Positions 10,591-19,473 of a DNA stretch of 20,115 nt are shown here, piece after piece (the first letter of the stretch is position 1; each line of letters starts with the position of its first letter). The translations under genes were made by a program, and so were the position numbers. The notes beneath the pieces are model-generated. The model was not told the DNA's origin and did no database searches. It saw only the letters and a program-made list of their open reading frames with translations. The stretch covers positions 1 through 20,115 of the forward strand of contig ATSW01043473.1 in the NCBI GenBank assembly GCA_000444245.1, written 5' to 3'. Source of the stretch: Botryllus schlosseri. Taxonomy: Eukaryota; Chordata; Ascidiacea; Stolidobranchia; Styelidae.

Positions 10591-10920
10591 TAATTTCCCA
10601 TCCCTTGTTCTTGTTTCTGTTCAAACCATTCGCAGTGTGCAAAACACTCTTCAAAAATGTACTACGTAGCGGGATTTCCTTGAACCAGACTCCGACCGAA
10701 TACAGATTCAAAACAATAACAATCTAAACTCTAGCATATATCAAGAAACCGGAACGCATCAAAAATTAGTAAAATCAAACAAAACAGGAACGGTGCGATA
10801 AGAGAGCTGAGCAGGTAAATTATTATGTAGCAATACCGTGTCAATAATAATTGCGTTCATAATGAAAGATGTCGCGGGTCACAAAATTAACGTCTGCTGG
10901 CCGCGGGCTGAGAATTTCTG

Positions 10921-11469
10921 GACTATAGTATACTTTCGCAAATGCAAGAGGTATCTTCTCATCTAACACGAATGACTAATGTAAAGATGGACGAACGCGT
11001 CGCATGGTCCCAATTAATCAGTTGGATGTGTCCAATTTTGCAATTGCGAAATGTATCTTCGTGACTGACGCCAAAAGGCGAATAGAAAGATTTGAGACCG
11101 AAGGACGTGCATTTAAGAGCATGTTACGGCTCTCCGGTATACAATCTAGCGTCTAGCCAATGCCGAATCCGAACGTTTGAGGTTGATGCTATATTTACCT
11201 CCTTAGTGACACTATACGAGAACTCTAATTAAATGCAGTTTCTGCGACTATTCAAGCGCAAATGAACCATAAAGGACATACAAACTGATTGTCTGCTGAC
11301 TCGATTCGGGCCTTATCAATTTCAATACTTTGAGCATTATTACTCGAAGCCCCGACCAGAGTTTCATTTCTTACTGTAGCGTAATGTAATGTGAAATTTG
11401 TCGCATAATTGCATACCAATATTGAATGCGGTACTATATTGAATATTGACCTACAAAATGCTTTTCCAG
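10921..11469. other. Rest of the second fucosyltransferase intron
   Basis: I see no repeat termini, transposase or RNA gene in this part. It ends in a pyrimidine-rich acceptor, TGCTTTTCCAG, directly before the last fucosyltransferase exon. A 97-codon frame on the minus strand (11252-11545) overlaps that exon antisense and is treated as a shadow. Confidence 0.5.
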
Positions 11470-11734
11470 ATGGCGCACCCAAAGGCGACACCACCCGCAT
11501 TATAAGAAAATAGATGGCGAATGTCAAATATGCCGTTTTCTGCACGGAATACGCATTGACGATGCCTATAAAGTTCCATATCGGGTCTTAAACAAAACCA
11601 ATTTCGCTACTACAGGGCAACCCAAGCGACCAATGTCAGTGTCTGTCCGTAAGTTATGGACCGATGAAGATAATTCTGATTGTCTCAAAAAGAATCTTCG
11701 TTTGGACACCAACGGGACAATAGTCGCTGAATGA
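11470..11734 (+). CDS. Alpha-1,3-fucosyltransferase (GT10), C-terminal exon
   Basis: The exon starts after TTTTCCAG and completes the codon split at 5591, so the join reads QYFRWRTQ, the expected GT10 sequence YF.WR after the last helix of the catalytic domain. CQICRFLHG follows, matching the C-terminal CxxC pair that forms a disulfide in vertebrate fucosyltransferases. The frame then continues for about 87 codons in total to a TGA at 11732-11734 and ends LDTNGTIVAE. This tail is longer than the roughly 35-40 residues usual after the YF.W block. A strong donor-like GTAAGT at 11649-11654 could mark an earlier exon end with a further exon downstream. The exon lies 5.9 kb from the previous one because the intron is packed with hAT insertions. 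Codon phase, splice border and motif order together make the assignment strong. Confidence 0.85.
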
Positions 11735-12107
11735 TATCTTTCTTCATTCGTTATACCTCCGACGCATTCACACTCCGTCGCCGGCAGAGAGAATTTGTGT
11801 CAGAGACCGGCCGTATGGAGTCGCCAGATCAAAATAATGTAGTTTCCAAATGACATACATATTTCCATTTGCTCATAATATAAATCTAATGAGAAGCTAT
11901 ACAATTGGATAATTTATTTCATATCGATACGTCAAGTAAAAATATTGGGGACTGATTCCACATATTGTATGCACTCTTAAAAAAGAACGCGCCTATCCAT
12001 GAAAGCAGTGGTTGCTCGCAAACTGTGGTACGCTGGAGTCTTTCATGCTGAACGGGAGAAACATTCGCTTAACTATTACTTTAGCTGTGGAAGTTTGACA
12101 GTTGATA

Positions 12108-12113
12108 AATAAA
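12108..12113 (+). promoter_or_regulatory. Candidate polyadenylation signal of the fucosyltransferase gene
   Basis: AATAAA lies 374 bp after the stop codon at 11732-11734 and is the first canonical hexamer downstream on this strand that I found. The intervening 3'-UTR-like sequence (11735-12107) contains no repeat that I recognise. Confidence 0.45.
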
Positions 12114-12387
12114 GATATAGGGTTTTAATATTCAATTCAGTTTATTAGGAATTTTTATCAATTCAAAACAGCACAAGACTGCGATGCAACGAAAATGTAG
12201 GAAGGTGTCGAAACGACTCGGAGTAATCTTTGAAATCAGACACATACCCGAGCCGAGACGATGTATAGAGGAGGCATGCACACTGAATGAAAAGTAAATT
12301 AAAAATATACAAAAAGACAAGCGACAAAGTCAGGTTACATGTGATGGAAGAACAGAGCGACATGTCAGGTCGTGGTCCGATAAACTT

Positions 12388-12857
12388 GAGGGCTGACTAG
12401 TATTCTGTGTTTTGACTAGACTTGTAGTAGGCTACTCGGATCAAGACATATGACTCGAGAACTAGACGGCCAATACCGACATAACATTGTAATTTCGAAG
12501 AATAGTAAAGTTACCACACTATTGGTACTTCGTCTATTTGTACTGGAACTTGAAAATGCGACCAGAAACTGTTAAAAGTTAGAAATGTCAGTATATTATA
12601 AATGCGAAGAATTCGATATCAATAAGCCGAGTTGTAAAAAGTGGGTTTAACAAGACTTTAACTCTAAACTGAACAGTCAAAATAAGAACTTTGACTTCAG
12701 TCATAATACGATGACTCGGACTCGGCCCTCAGCTCGCCGACTTGCAATCGGACTTATCTAGGTGGTGCTATGAAAATGACACGACTAAACTTGAGTCAAA
12801 TATATGAAAGTGAGATTTACTTGTGACTCAGAACCTTGTGACTTGGCTACAACCCTG
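12388..12857. mobile_element. Decayed hAT-like element related to 18555-19066
   Basis: Read from its right end on the minus strand, CAGGGTTGTAGCCAAGTCAC matches the left end of the 18.5-kb element, CAAGGCTGTAACCAAATCAC, at 16 of 20 positions. Its left end GAGGGCTGACTAG matches that element's right end read in reverse, GAGGGTTGACCAG. So the two are copies of one family in opposite orientation. Scattered GACTCG motifs remain inside. The flanking octamers do not match convincingly, so the copy is old or its ends are slightly misplaced. Confidence 0.6.
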
Positions 12858-13754
12858 AAAAGATATTTGTCTATAGAATTTCGATGCTGTCATTCAAAGT
12901 ACTGCTACGCCCATTGCAAACTAGGTTGAAAAATTCAAGTTGGCCGGCATATGTCCCGATTGCGTGTTGGCCAAAGTAGTCTTGTGTTACCCTTACCTCA
13001 GACTAGCTATCAACCATCTGTGAACCATATGTATACATATACATATATCTATTTACCTATTAGACTACTTTGGTGTACAGTCCTGGTTTTGAAACATTTT
13101 GGCGACAATTATCGCGAACAGAAGGAGACAAGCTAGGCGACTGAAAATATCTCGATTGTTTTTGAAATATCGATTCCGCGCGTGGTCACTTGTGATTACC
13201 AGTTTATATCGCAGCGTTTAGAATATACACGAAATGTCATCCAACTACAGTCGCCTCAATTTTGCCAACTTTTGCAATATCTAATAGACCACTTCAATGG
13301 ACATTGGACACTTGAGGAGACAAATCGCCTTTTTGAATTACCAGACCATGGCCAATGTCCGTTACTGAGCTAAGATGAGCATTGTCGTCATATTATATGT
13401 CATGGTTCGGGAACCAGTCTCGTCAGAGGAGTCATACCAGCCCCTACATTTTCAATTGTACCTTTAATGGAGTCATATACCAATGACAATCTATTTTGAC
13501 GTTAAATATTTGAAATTCATGACGTCATCGTTGTACTATATGGATGATCGCTATATATAATTCGCCGTTTGTTTGATATGTTTCGATTACATTGGTAGCT
13601 TTACACTAGGCATATATTCATTATGTTGATTACGTATTTTGCCGACTTGTAGCACGGTCCACTTCTAGGCTGTTATAAATCACCGCTTACGTGGATCACG
13701 TGGCGACGAGCAACCTAGATAATCCTCCAACACTTGGGTAGGAATTCTGGAGTC
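12858..13754 (+). other. Unassigned stretch with an open frame at 13137-13373
   Basis: The frame at 13137-13373 is open for 78 codons and ends TAA. It encodes a plausible soluble segment (SPQFCQLLQYLIDHFNGHW, then TLEETNRLFELPDHGQCPLL). The same frame is also open upstream (12951-13133) and only one TAG separates the two. A possible acceptor (GATTACCAG, 13194-13202) could make this a terminal exon. I do not recognise a domain. The stretch from 13374 to 13754 shows only a TGACGTCA palindrome near 13520 and no repeat termini. Confidence 0.25.
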
Positions 13755-13830
13755 GACCTCAGTCGGACTCGAACCCACAACCCATTGGTGTGGCAGCTGT
13801 GGATTATACCACTGACTACGCCATTTAACC
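13755..13830 (-). repeat. tRNA-like SINE head (tRNA-Gly-like), minus strand
   Basis: On the minus strand the sequence has an A box TGGCGTAGTCAGTGG (13823-13809) and a perfect B box GGTTCGAGTCC (13775-13765), spaced as in a tRNA of 76 nt. The middle, AGTGGTATAAT...CTGCCAC, resembles tRNA-Gly with a GCC anticodon loop. The T stem pairs at 4 of 5 positions, but the acceptor stem and anticodon stem do not close, so it is not a working tRNA. A second copy of the same sequence is cut off at the window end (20080-20115), which supports a dispersed SINE or tRNA-derived repeat. Confidence 0.6.
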
Positions 13831-13930
13831 ACACACATATTCTGCGTTTAAAAGCTGCAGTGAAAATACGAAACATGTGTCCTTATAAGAAGCTACAGTT
13901 GGAAATCCTGCAGAATAAATCATCATGAAC

Positions 13931-14045
13931 TAAAAGACGCACGCGATTTCAAATTTGTATTCCTGTACTGGATAATAACTTTTTACTGTGGGATAGCACT
14001 TGTCCTGCGGGTGGCAGATTGTCAGGATAGCGAAATTCGCGTACA
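13931..14045 (+). repeat. Dispersed repeat copy, related to 17046-17170
   Basis: The block AAAGACGCACGCGATTTCAAA ... CTGTGGGATAGCA ... TTGTCAGGATAGCGAAATTCG, quoted here in pieces, aligns along its length with AAAGACTCACACGATTCCAAA ... CTGTGGAAAGGCA ... TTGCCAGGACAGG at 17051-17165, at about 70 percent identity by eye. Beyond 14045 the similarity fades. The function is unknown; it is probably the interior of a non-autonomous transposon. Confidence 0.5.
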
Positions 14046-14744
14046 CAATTTACATGAATTATAATTAACCACTGCATACATGGAAACATGTTGCAAACAT
14101 GGCCGGCATATATTTCGCGCGCAGCGTGACAAAAAATTTCGAGATTTGACAGATTTTGTCGAATGTTAATTAGCAATGAGAACTCAGGGATATATAGAAC
14201 TGTTGTTGTACTATGTCCCTACTGCACCCTCTACTGCGACACCATTTTTCTTCAGCGCCACCGATACCACCCCGCTGAACCCATCGTCCCCCGATACTGC
14301 CCCCTGAGCACCCCCATATCGCCCCTTCAAAATCCAAAACGACCCTTGGGGGGCGCTGGCGACAAGATTAAAAATCTCTGCTGTACATGATGGATCAGCA
14401 CACGCCGAACTTAGGAAACAAAATTACTACTCTAATCTTTAAGTAGCCAGCTCGAAACTTGAAGCAGTGTCAGATACCACCTTCACGGCATGACATGCCA
14501 AGTTTCAAGAATTATCATGGTGTGAAACACTGTCGAAATCAACCTATACCAGCAAAGGTCGAATCAACGCATATGACGGTGACAGAGTTCGGATATAGAT
14601 ACGATTGTTACATCAGACCATACGGCATCTAGGCAAGGTTGCTTGCTCGGTAATTTTATGAATAGGAGAGAGGAAATCACCGTTCCTTTATTGTGCACGG
14701 CTTTCAGAGAACAGACAGTGAAAGTATAGAGTCATACTCTATAG
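14046..14744. other. Stretch without a recognisable gene or element
   Basis: It holds a C-rich tract (about 14217-14350: CACCCTC, CCACCGATACCACCCC, CCCCTGAGCACCCCC), ending near a GGGGGGCGCTGG. Short frames across it give proline-rich low-complexity peptides with no family signal. The last 8 bases (14737-14744, CTCTATAG) are the left target duplication of the next hAT. Confidence 0.4.
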
Positions 14745-15872
14745 CAGTGGTCGGGAACCTTTTTCGTCCGAAGAGCCATATTGACCCTATATTTTCCATT
14801 TTAACTCCCCAAGAGCCATACATGTCAATCAACTATTACGTCACAATCGAAACATCGTGACGTCATGGTAGCACAAATTCGAAATCACTACATGGGATTC
14901 GTCGTTTGCAACTATTTCCTCGGTAAAAACTCGTACTAATCATGCTGATCGCGTTATTTGAGTAATGGATATACCAAACTTGAGTTACATATATCTTTTA
15001 CAAGTTATATATTTTTAATCGTATTGCAATGAGTTGCCTGTGATATTTTCGAAGCTCAAGTCAATTAACATTTAGAATTCCAACAGACGTAGACAACAGT
15101 AAAAGTATGAACATACTTTTACACGCTTTTTTTTACAGTTAATGCATCTTTTTGTGTTTGAAGGTAGGGCCTATATGAAACACGGCCGGGCCATGCCTTA
15201 CCTGCGATAGCGCAATTCGTCGTAAATATCTTAGAATTGATTTTAACTGATATTAATCGAATGTAATTGTAGCTCTGATTTCGACTCGATTTCTCAATTT
15301 TCAAAGTATTCAGCGGTTACATAACGTTGCGGCACACGCCTATATTTTAACAGCGACAACAATGCTACGTTATCAATCAATAACGTGGATAGCTATGGCG
15401 TTATTTGTAATTTGAATTTGTAATTATGAATGTCACTTCCAACCACGACAGTTCATTTCTCGCCGTAGATCAGGAAAAAAATGTGTATTTAAAAACTGCA
15501 TTGTGATACAGGCGCCGCCATGTCTTCTATAGTCTCTTTGATCAATCAACGTATATCGTGCAATCCAAGATTTCGTGGCGGGTATATCGAAATCTGGAGT
15601 GCTTTTGGTCGCCGGCGATACAGCAGCTTAAATTTGAGGATTTTGAAAAGGGGATCCGAGCCCCAAGCCCTGAATACGCAACTGTATAAACCTCTCAAGA
15701 ACATTTTATACTACCACAAAAATAATTATACTGGTGGTGCAGAAGATTTAATAACAAGTTGATGCAGTTTTGATAAATTAAGCACGAAAACAAAAAAAAA
15801 TATCGAAAATAGCCATATCTTAAGCCCCAAAGAGCCATATATGGCTCGCGAGCCATATGTTCCCGACCACTG
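14745..15872. mobile_element. Non-autonomous hAT element with perfect ends
   Basis: Perfect 14-bp terminal inverted repeats, CAGTGGTCGGGAAC and its complement GTTCCCGACCACTG, are flanked by a perfect 8-bp duplication CTCTATAG (14737-14744 and 15873-15880). AAGAGCCATA motifs occur just inside both ends. The interior of 1.1 kb is AT-rich with no transposase; the 80-codon frame at 15520-15762 has no family resemblance. The intact ends suggest a young insertion. Its right target copy overlaps the left flank of the foldback element that follows. Confidence 0.9.
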
Positions 15873-15886
15873 CTCTATAGTGAAAG

Positions 15887-16480
15887 TATAATATGTAAAC
15901 ATGGAACGGCAACGACCGATTTTGCAGCTTCGTTCCGCTTCGCTGAGACTGGAGTGGAGAATTGTTTTGCGTAAGCGACTGTAGGATTTCTGGCAATCCA
16001 TAAACTATCTTCCCTAAGGCAAAAAAGCGCAGAAATGACCGAATCTGGTCTTGATCGAAAGCTACTGTCGCACCGATTCCGAAAATATATCTTAAAATAT
16101 GATCAAGCACTGATACCACTAGAATCCGCCTTCCAAGTCTGAAATATCGGCATTGTTCGAACAATCGTAGAGTCGCAATTGGTCATTGTTATGGCCATTG
16201 TGTCGTGGTTATCCGATTGTTCTGAACAATGCCCATTTCAGATGCTGAGGGTGATTTTCCGTCAAAAACCGGAGCGTGACCACATTTTTATTCATATTTA
16301 TGGAATCAGTGCGACTATAGCTTTTGATCAAGACCAGATTCAGTAATTTCTGCGCTCTGGAAGATAACTTTTGAATTGCCAGAAATCCTACAGTCACTTA
16401 CGCAAAGCAATTCTCCACCCCAGCCTCAGCGAAGCGGAACGAAGTTCCAAAATCGGTCGTTGCCGCTCCATGTATACAAT
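15887..16480. mobile_element. Foldback element with inverted arms of about 260 bp
   Basis: The left arm 15901-16167 (ATGGAACGGCAACGACCGAT...) is the imperfect reverse complement of the right arm 16214-16471 (...ATCGGTCGTTGCCGCTCCAT), leaving a loop of only about 46 bp. The similarity extends through both arms, including GCATTGTTC..GAACAATCG at the centre. Outside the arms a perfect 12-bp direct repeat CTATAGTGAAAG occurs at 15875-15886 and 16481-16492, a likely target duplication or shared flank. The parallel short peptides read from each arm are consequences of the palindrome, not genes. Confidence 0.75.
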
Positions 16481-16492
16481 CTATAGTGAAAG

Positions 16493-17045
16493 CTTGGTAC
16501 GGGCGCTACCGAGGCTAGCCCCGGCCAAGCATTCACAAAACGATAACACAGAAGCGAATACGATTCTCGCAGAGCTTCACTATACATGGGCATTTACAAG
16601 CGAAAGCAGAAGAAGAATGCGGTTTTCGCTGTGATTTTGGTATGTATTGATTTCTGTGCTTCTATAAATGGTAAATAATTGTTATTGAACAGAATTTCAG
16701 GTGGGGCAATGCCCCAGTTGCCCTATGGGACAAGCTGCCACCGGCATTTTTAATGCTCAGTATCTAGTTAGTTTATTTGGCCTGATCGAAAATTTTCCAT
16801 AATTAATGATAGAATCGGTCAAAAATATTGGTAATCGCATATAGATTGCTAGAAATTTTTTATCCTCTCTCGGTCCACGTAGTAAGATTACCGGCAGAGC
16901 TGACCGAGGTGTTATCTTTGAAAATTTAGGGCCCTTAATAATAAATAAACATATTCGGTCGGAATTAGGCTACTTCTCGACATGTTGTTATTTCATGACC
17001 TCATTTCTGCTCTCTGAAAAGATATTGAAATCGCCCATACGTACT
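16493..17045. other. Unassigned stretch with a CAGGTGGGGCAA motif
   Basis: The start holds a small imperfect palindrome (GCTTGG...CCAAGC, 16492-16530). At 16698 CAGGTGGGGCAATGCCCC resembles a hAT left terminus and could be the left end of the repeat that ends near 17472, but no matching octamers support it. No coding signal is recognised. Confidence 0.35.
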
Positions 17046-17472
17046 AAACTTAAAGACTCACACGATTCCAAATTGGCGTTTCTTCGCTGCTAATTTTTTT
17101 CTGTGGAAAGGCATTTTTCCTGTTGGGTTCATATTGCCAGGACAGGAGGATTCGGCAGGAGATATTATCGCCAATGTAAAATTGGATATGTAGATATCGA
17201 TGTTTTCGCTCAACATAAGGGCAGTCCTTTACGGCCAAGGTATTGTCGCTGCAGAACTTTTCGGCGCACTTCTCGGCGTCCCATGCTGGCCTAAACTTTA
17301 TATATCTTGGTTTGGCGCGGCGCGGTAATGGTCGACGCCGACATGCCTATTTCTACAAATGTTCGATAGTGTGTCTGCTGAGTCAGGTAAAATTGCTATG
17401 CCCAGATAAACGTGCTACCGCCGAAAATAGATAACTGTCTTTCGCGCCGTAGGCCCTGGTTTAACCGACCCC
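17046..17472 (+). repeat. Dispersed repeat, likely interior and right end of an old hAT copy
   Basis: Its first part aligns with 13931-14045 and its middle (17101-17310) with 7020-7210. It ends GGTTTAACCGACCCC, close to GGTTTAGCCGCCCCTG, the right terminus of the hAT at 6722-7594. I therefore read it as an older relative of that element, with its left end unclear (perhaps 16698). Short frames on both strands differ between copies and are not taken as genes. Confidence 0.5.
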
Positions 17473-17496
17473 ATCAACTCGAATAATACTCTTCTC

Positions 17497-17690
17497 CAAT
17501 GTTCCCTCTAAGCTGCGCACGTGCGTAAATGCGCAGTGCTGACACGGTCTCTGCGCGCAGAAAATCGAAGTTGCGCACAAAAAATCCGACGTGATGACCT
17601 TTTTTTTAGTCGTAACGCACTGTTGTCCAAGGGTCTGCGCTGTGAGTTGTAGAGTGTGCGCAGACTCGTCAAAAATTAGAGGGAGCATTG
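17497..17690. mobile_element. Short hAT MITE, 194 bp
   Basis: Terminal inverted repeats CAATGTTCCCTCTAA and TTAGAGGGAGCATTG match at 14 of 15 positions. They are flanked by a perfect 8-bp duplication CTCTTCTC (17489-17496 and 17691-17698). The interior is rich in alternating GCGCA/TGCGC (GCTGCGCACGTGCG near the left end, GTGTGCGCAGAC near the right end) and can fold back. It is far too short to encode a transposase, so it must be mobilised in trans. The borders are among the cleanest in the window. Confidence 0.92.
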
Positions 17691-17971
17691 CTCTTCTCTT
17701 CGACAATATCGAGAGAAGAAGGGTTTCGAGGTCGGAACAAGCACCTTGTCGTGCTAAGTTGCTCATTCCCCACTATACCATCAGACGTACTACAAATACA
17801 CTGCGCCACACGCAAACACCTGACAAGTAGGGCTGGGCAAAATCGAGTACTGAGTGATTCGATTCTGAATCACGTAATATGCTTCGAGTCGAGTCGAGTA
17901 ATCGAGTATTATTCATTATCACGTTATAACATAATGTTATACGTCAAAGTTCAAAAATGTACCGTTTATGC

Positions 17972-19473
17972 CAGTGGTTCCCAACCGGGGAGGAATTCCC
18001 CCCTTGGGGGGAATTTTGCAGTTTTTAGGGAGGAATTCCACTTCAGAATTGTAACAGATTTCCCAAATTGTTCATGTCCGAACTGTCATGTAGTCAATCA
18101 GATATATCCAAACGTATGCTTTTTATGGCTGTTTTTTGTTTGCTGAAATTATGTTCAAATGCTATTTGAAATCTCCTTTCACATAATAATTCCCCCTCTT
18201 TTTTAAACTAGTTCGGATGTGCTGCAGTTCGCAAGACAATTTTGTAGGTCAGCGACGGCGTCTTAATCAAATATATCTTAAGCGAGCAAATGTCGTGCCG
18301 AATCTATCGTAACAAGGCCTCTAGTGTAAGTATTTAACTTATATTTTCGAGTCAACATTTTCAGACAGTGACAAAATATTCCAACGTCATCGATTCAAGT
18401 CAAAGATCGCTCAGCCTTGCTTTATTTTCAGTGAACAGTTATACCCGATCGAAAAAAGACATGGTAAACTTGGTGCAATGTTGCCGAAACGTGATGGGTG
18501 TCCTAAATTTCAATGAGCTCCAGCAGGGAATCTGATCACTTGTATGTTATATATCAAGGCTGTAACCAAATCACGAGGCTTTCCTAGTTTTGACTCGAGT
18601 CAAGTCGAGTCATTTTCAATTCACCATTCAGTCAAGTCCGAGTCCAAGTCACCGACCAGAGGGTCGAGTCCGAGTCATGGTATTATGACTCGCGTCCTAG
18701 CCCAAGTCACACTCCAGTCAACACTGTTTGGTGATATTGAATTATTTGGATTTATGATATACTAATTTTCCTCACTTTGAGCAGTTTCTTGTCACATTGT
18801 CAAATACCAGGATCAATAGACGAAATTAAAATAGGGTGGTTACTTTACTGTTCTTCGAAATTACAATGAAATGTCGGTCTTGGCCGTCTTTTAGTCTCGA
18901 ATCATATGGCTCGGTTCGAGTCATGCACAATGCCTCGAGTCCAAGTCGAGTCAATACCCAGATTGTCTCGAGTCGAGTCGCTACCGTATTTTGAGAAAAT
19001 GACTCGAGTCAAGTCGAGTCATCAGAAAATGGTGACCCGAGTCAGACTCTAGTCTGGTCAACCCTCCTATATATGAAAGCACCAATATTATTGGCCAAAT
19101 GCATACGCAAACTTTAGAAAAAAGTCGCGAGACCAGTAAATGTATGCATAGTGATTTTTCACAACAGTTATATTAGCGATTGGTGCATGGTAAGCCGAAA
19201 ACACAAATGGAAGTGTGGGGGTCTGTTGAGTCAAGCCTTCCAGAATTTGTTTGATTAGGACTAAGACCATTGTTTTTGGAGGTCTACAAAGTGTTATTAC
19301 AGCACTGCTAGAAACAAACACTCGGTACCGCCCGTCTTATTCTCTCAGTCAACAGGTGTTTGCGCGGTAAAAATGACCTTTTTTAATCATCCGGCAGATT
19401 TATCCCAAGGGGGGAATTTTGGCTTAAATTTCGGCCATGGGAGGCATGAGATGAAAAAGGTTGGGAACCACTG
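17972..19473. mobile_element. Middle hAT element of the nest, perfect TIRs and target duplication
   Basis: Perfect 15-bp terminal inverted repeats, CAGTGGTTCCCAACC and GGTTGGGAACCACTG, are flanked by a perfect 8-bp duplication GTTTATGC (17964-17971 and 19474-19481). Just inside both ends is a GGGGAATTTTGG-like motif (CTTGGGGGGAATTTTGCAG at 18003-18021 and AAGGGGGGAATTTTGGC at 19407-19423). No transposase is recognised. It contains the element 18555-19066. Confidence 0.93.
18555..19066. mobile_element. Inner hAT-like element of the nest (GACTCGAGTC arrays)
   Basis: The left end CAAGGCTGTAACC and the right end GTCAACCCTC are imperfect inverted repeats. The flanking octamers TTATATAT (18547-18554) and CTATATAT (19067-19074) differ at one position. 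A 22-bp GACTCGAGTC-AAGTCGAGTC-AT unit occurs in identical direct orientation near both ends (18592-18613 and 19001-19022), with looser GAGTCCGAGTC repeats between them. It is the same family as 12388-12857. Confidence 0.8.

Larger units (their letters stand above)
8262..10920 (-). mobile_element. Decayed autonomous hAT transposon, split by a later hAT
   Basis: The right terminus reads, on the minus strand, CAGAAATTCTCAGCCCGCGG. The left terminus on the + strand is CAGGAGTTCTAAAATTCCC. They share the CAG-R-A-R-TTCT-N-A pattern typical of hAT ends. The flanking octamers GGCTTTAG (8254-8261) and GACTATAG (10921-10928) agree at 6 of 8 positions. A GCCGCGGGCCGCAGAAC tract (8314-8330), also typical of such hATs, lies near the left end. 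Transposase remnants run on the minus strand (9985-10590). The hAT at 8507-9806 has inserted near its 3' end. It lies within the second fucosyltransferase intron. Confidence 0.65.

Noticed and set aside
11252-11545. 97-codon minus-strand frame
   Set aside because: It overlaps the last fucosyltransferase exon antisense and has no family resemblance.
13755-13830. Functional tRNA-Gly gene
   Set aside because: A and B boxes are good but the acceptor and anticodon stems do not pair.
14163-14390. 75-codon proline-rich frame
   Set aside because: Produced by a C-rich low-complexity tract; no start context or domain.
15726-16634. Two similar peptides (CQKSYS.LRK..LH.SLSEAERS) on opposite strands as paralogous genes
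   Set aside because: They are the same DNA read from the two arms of the foldback element.
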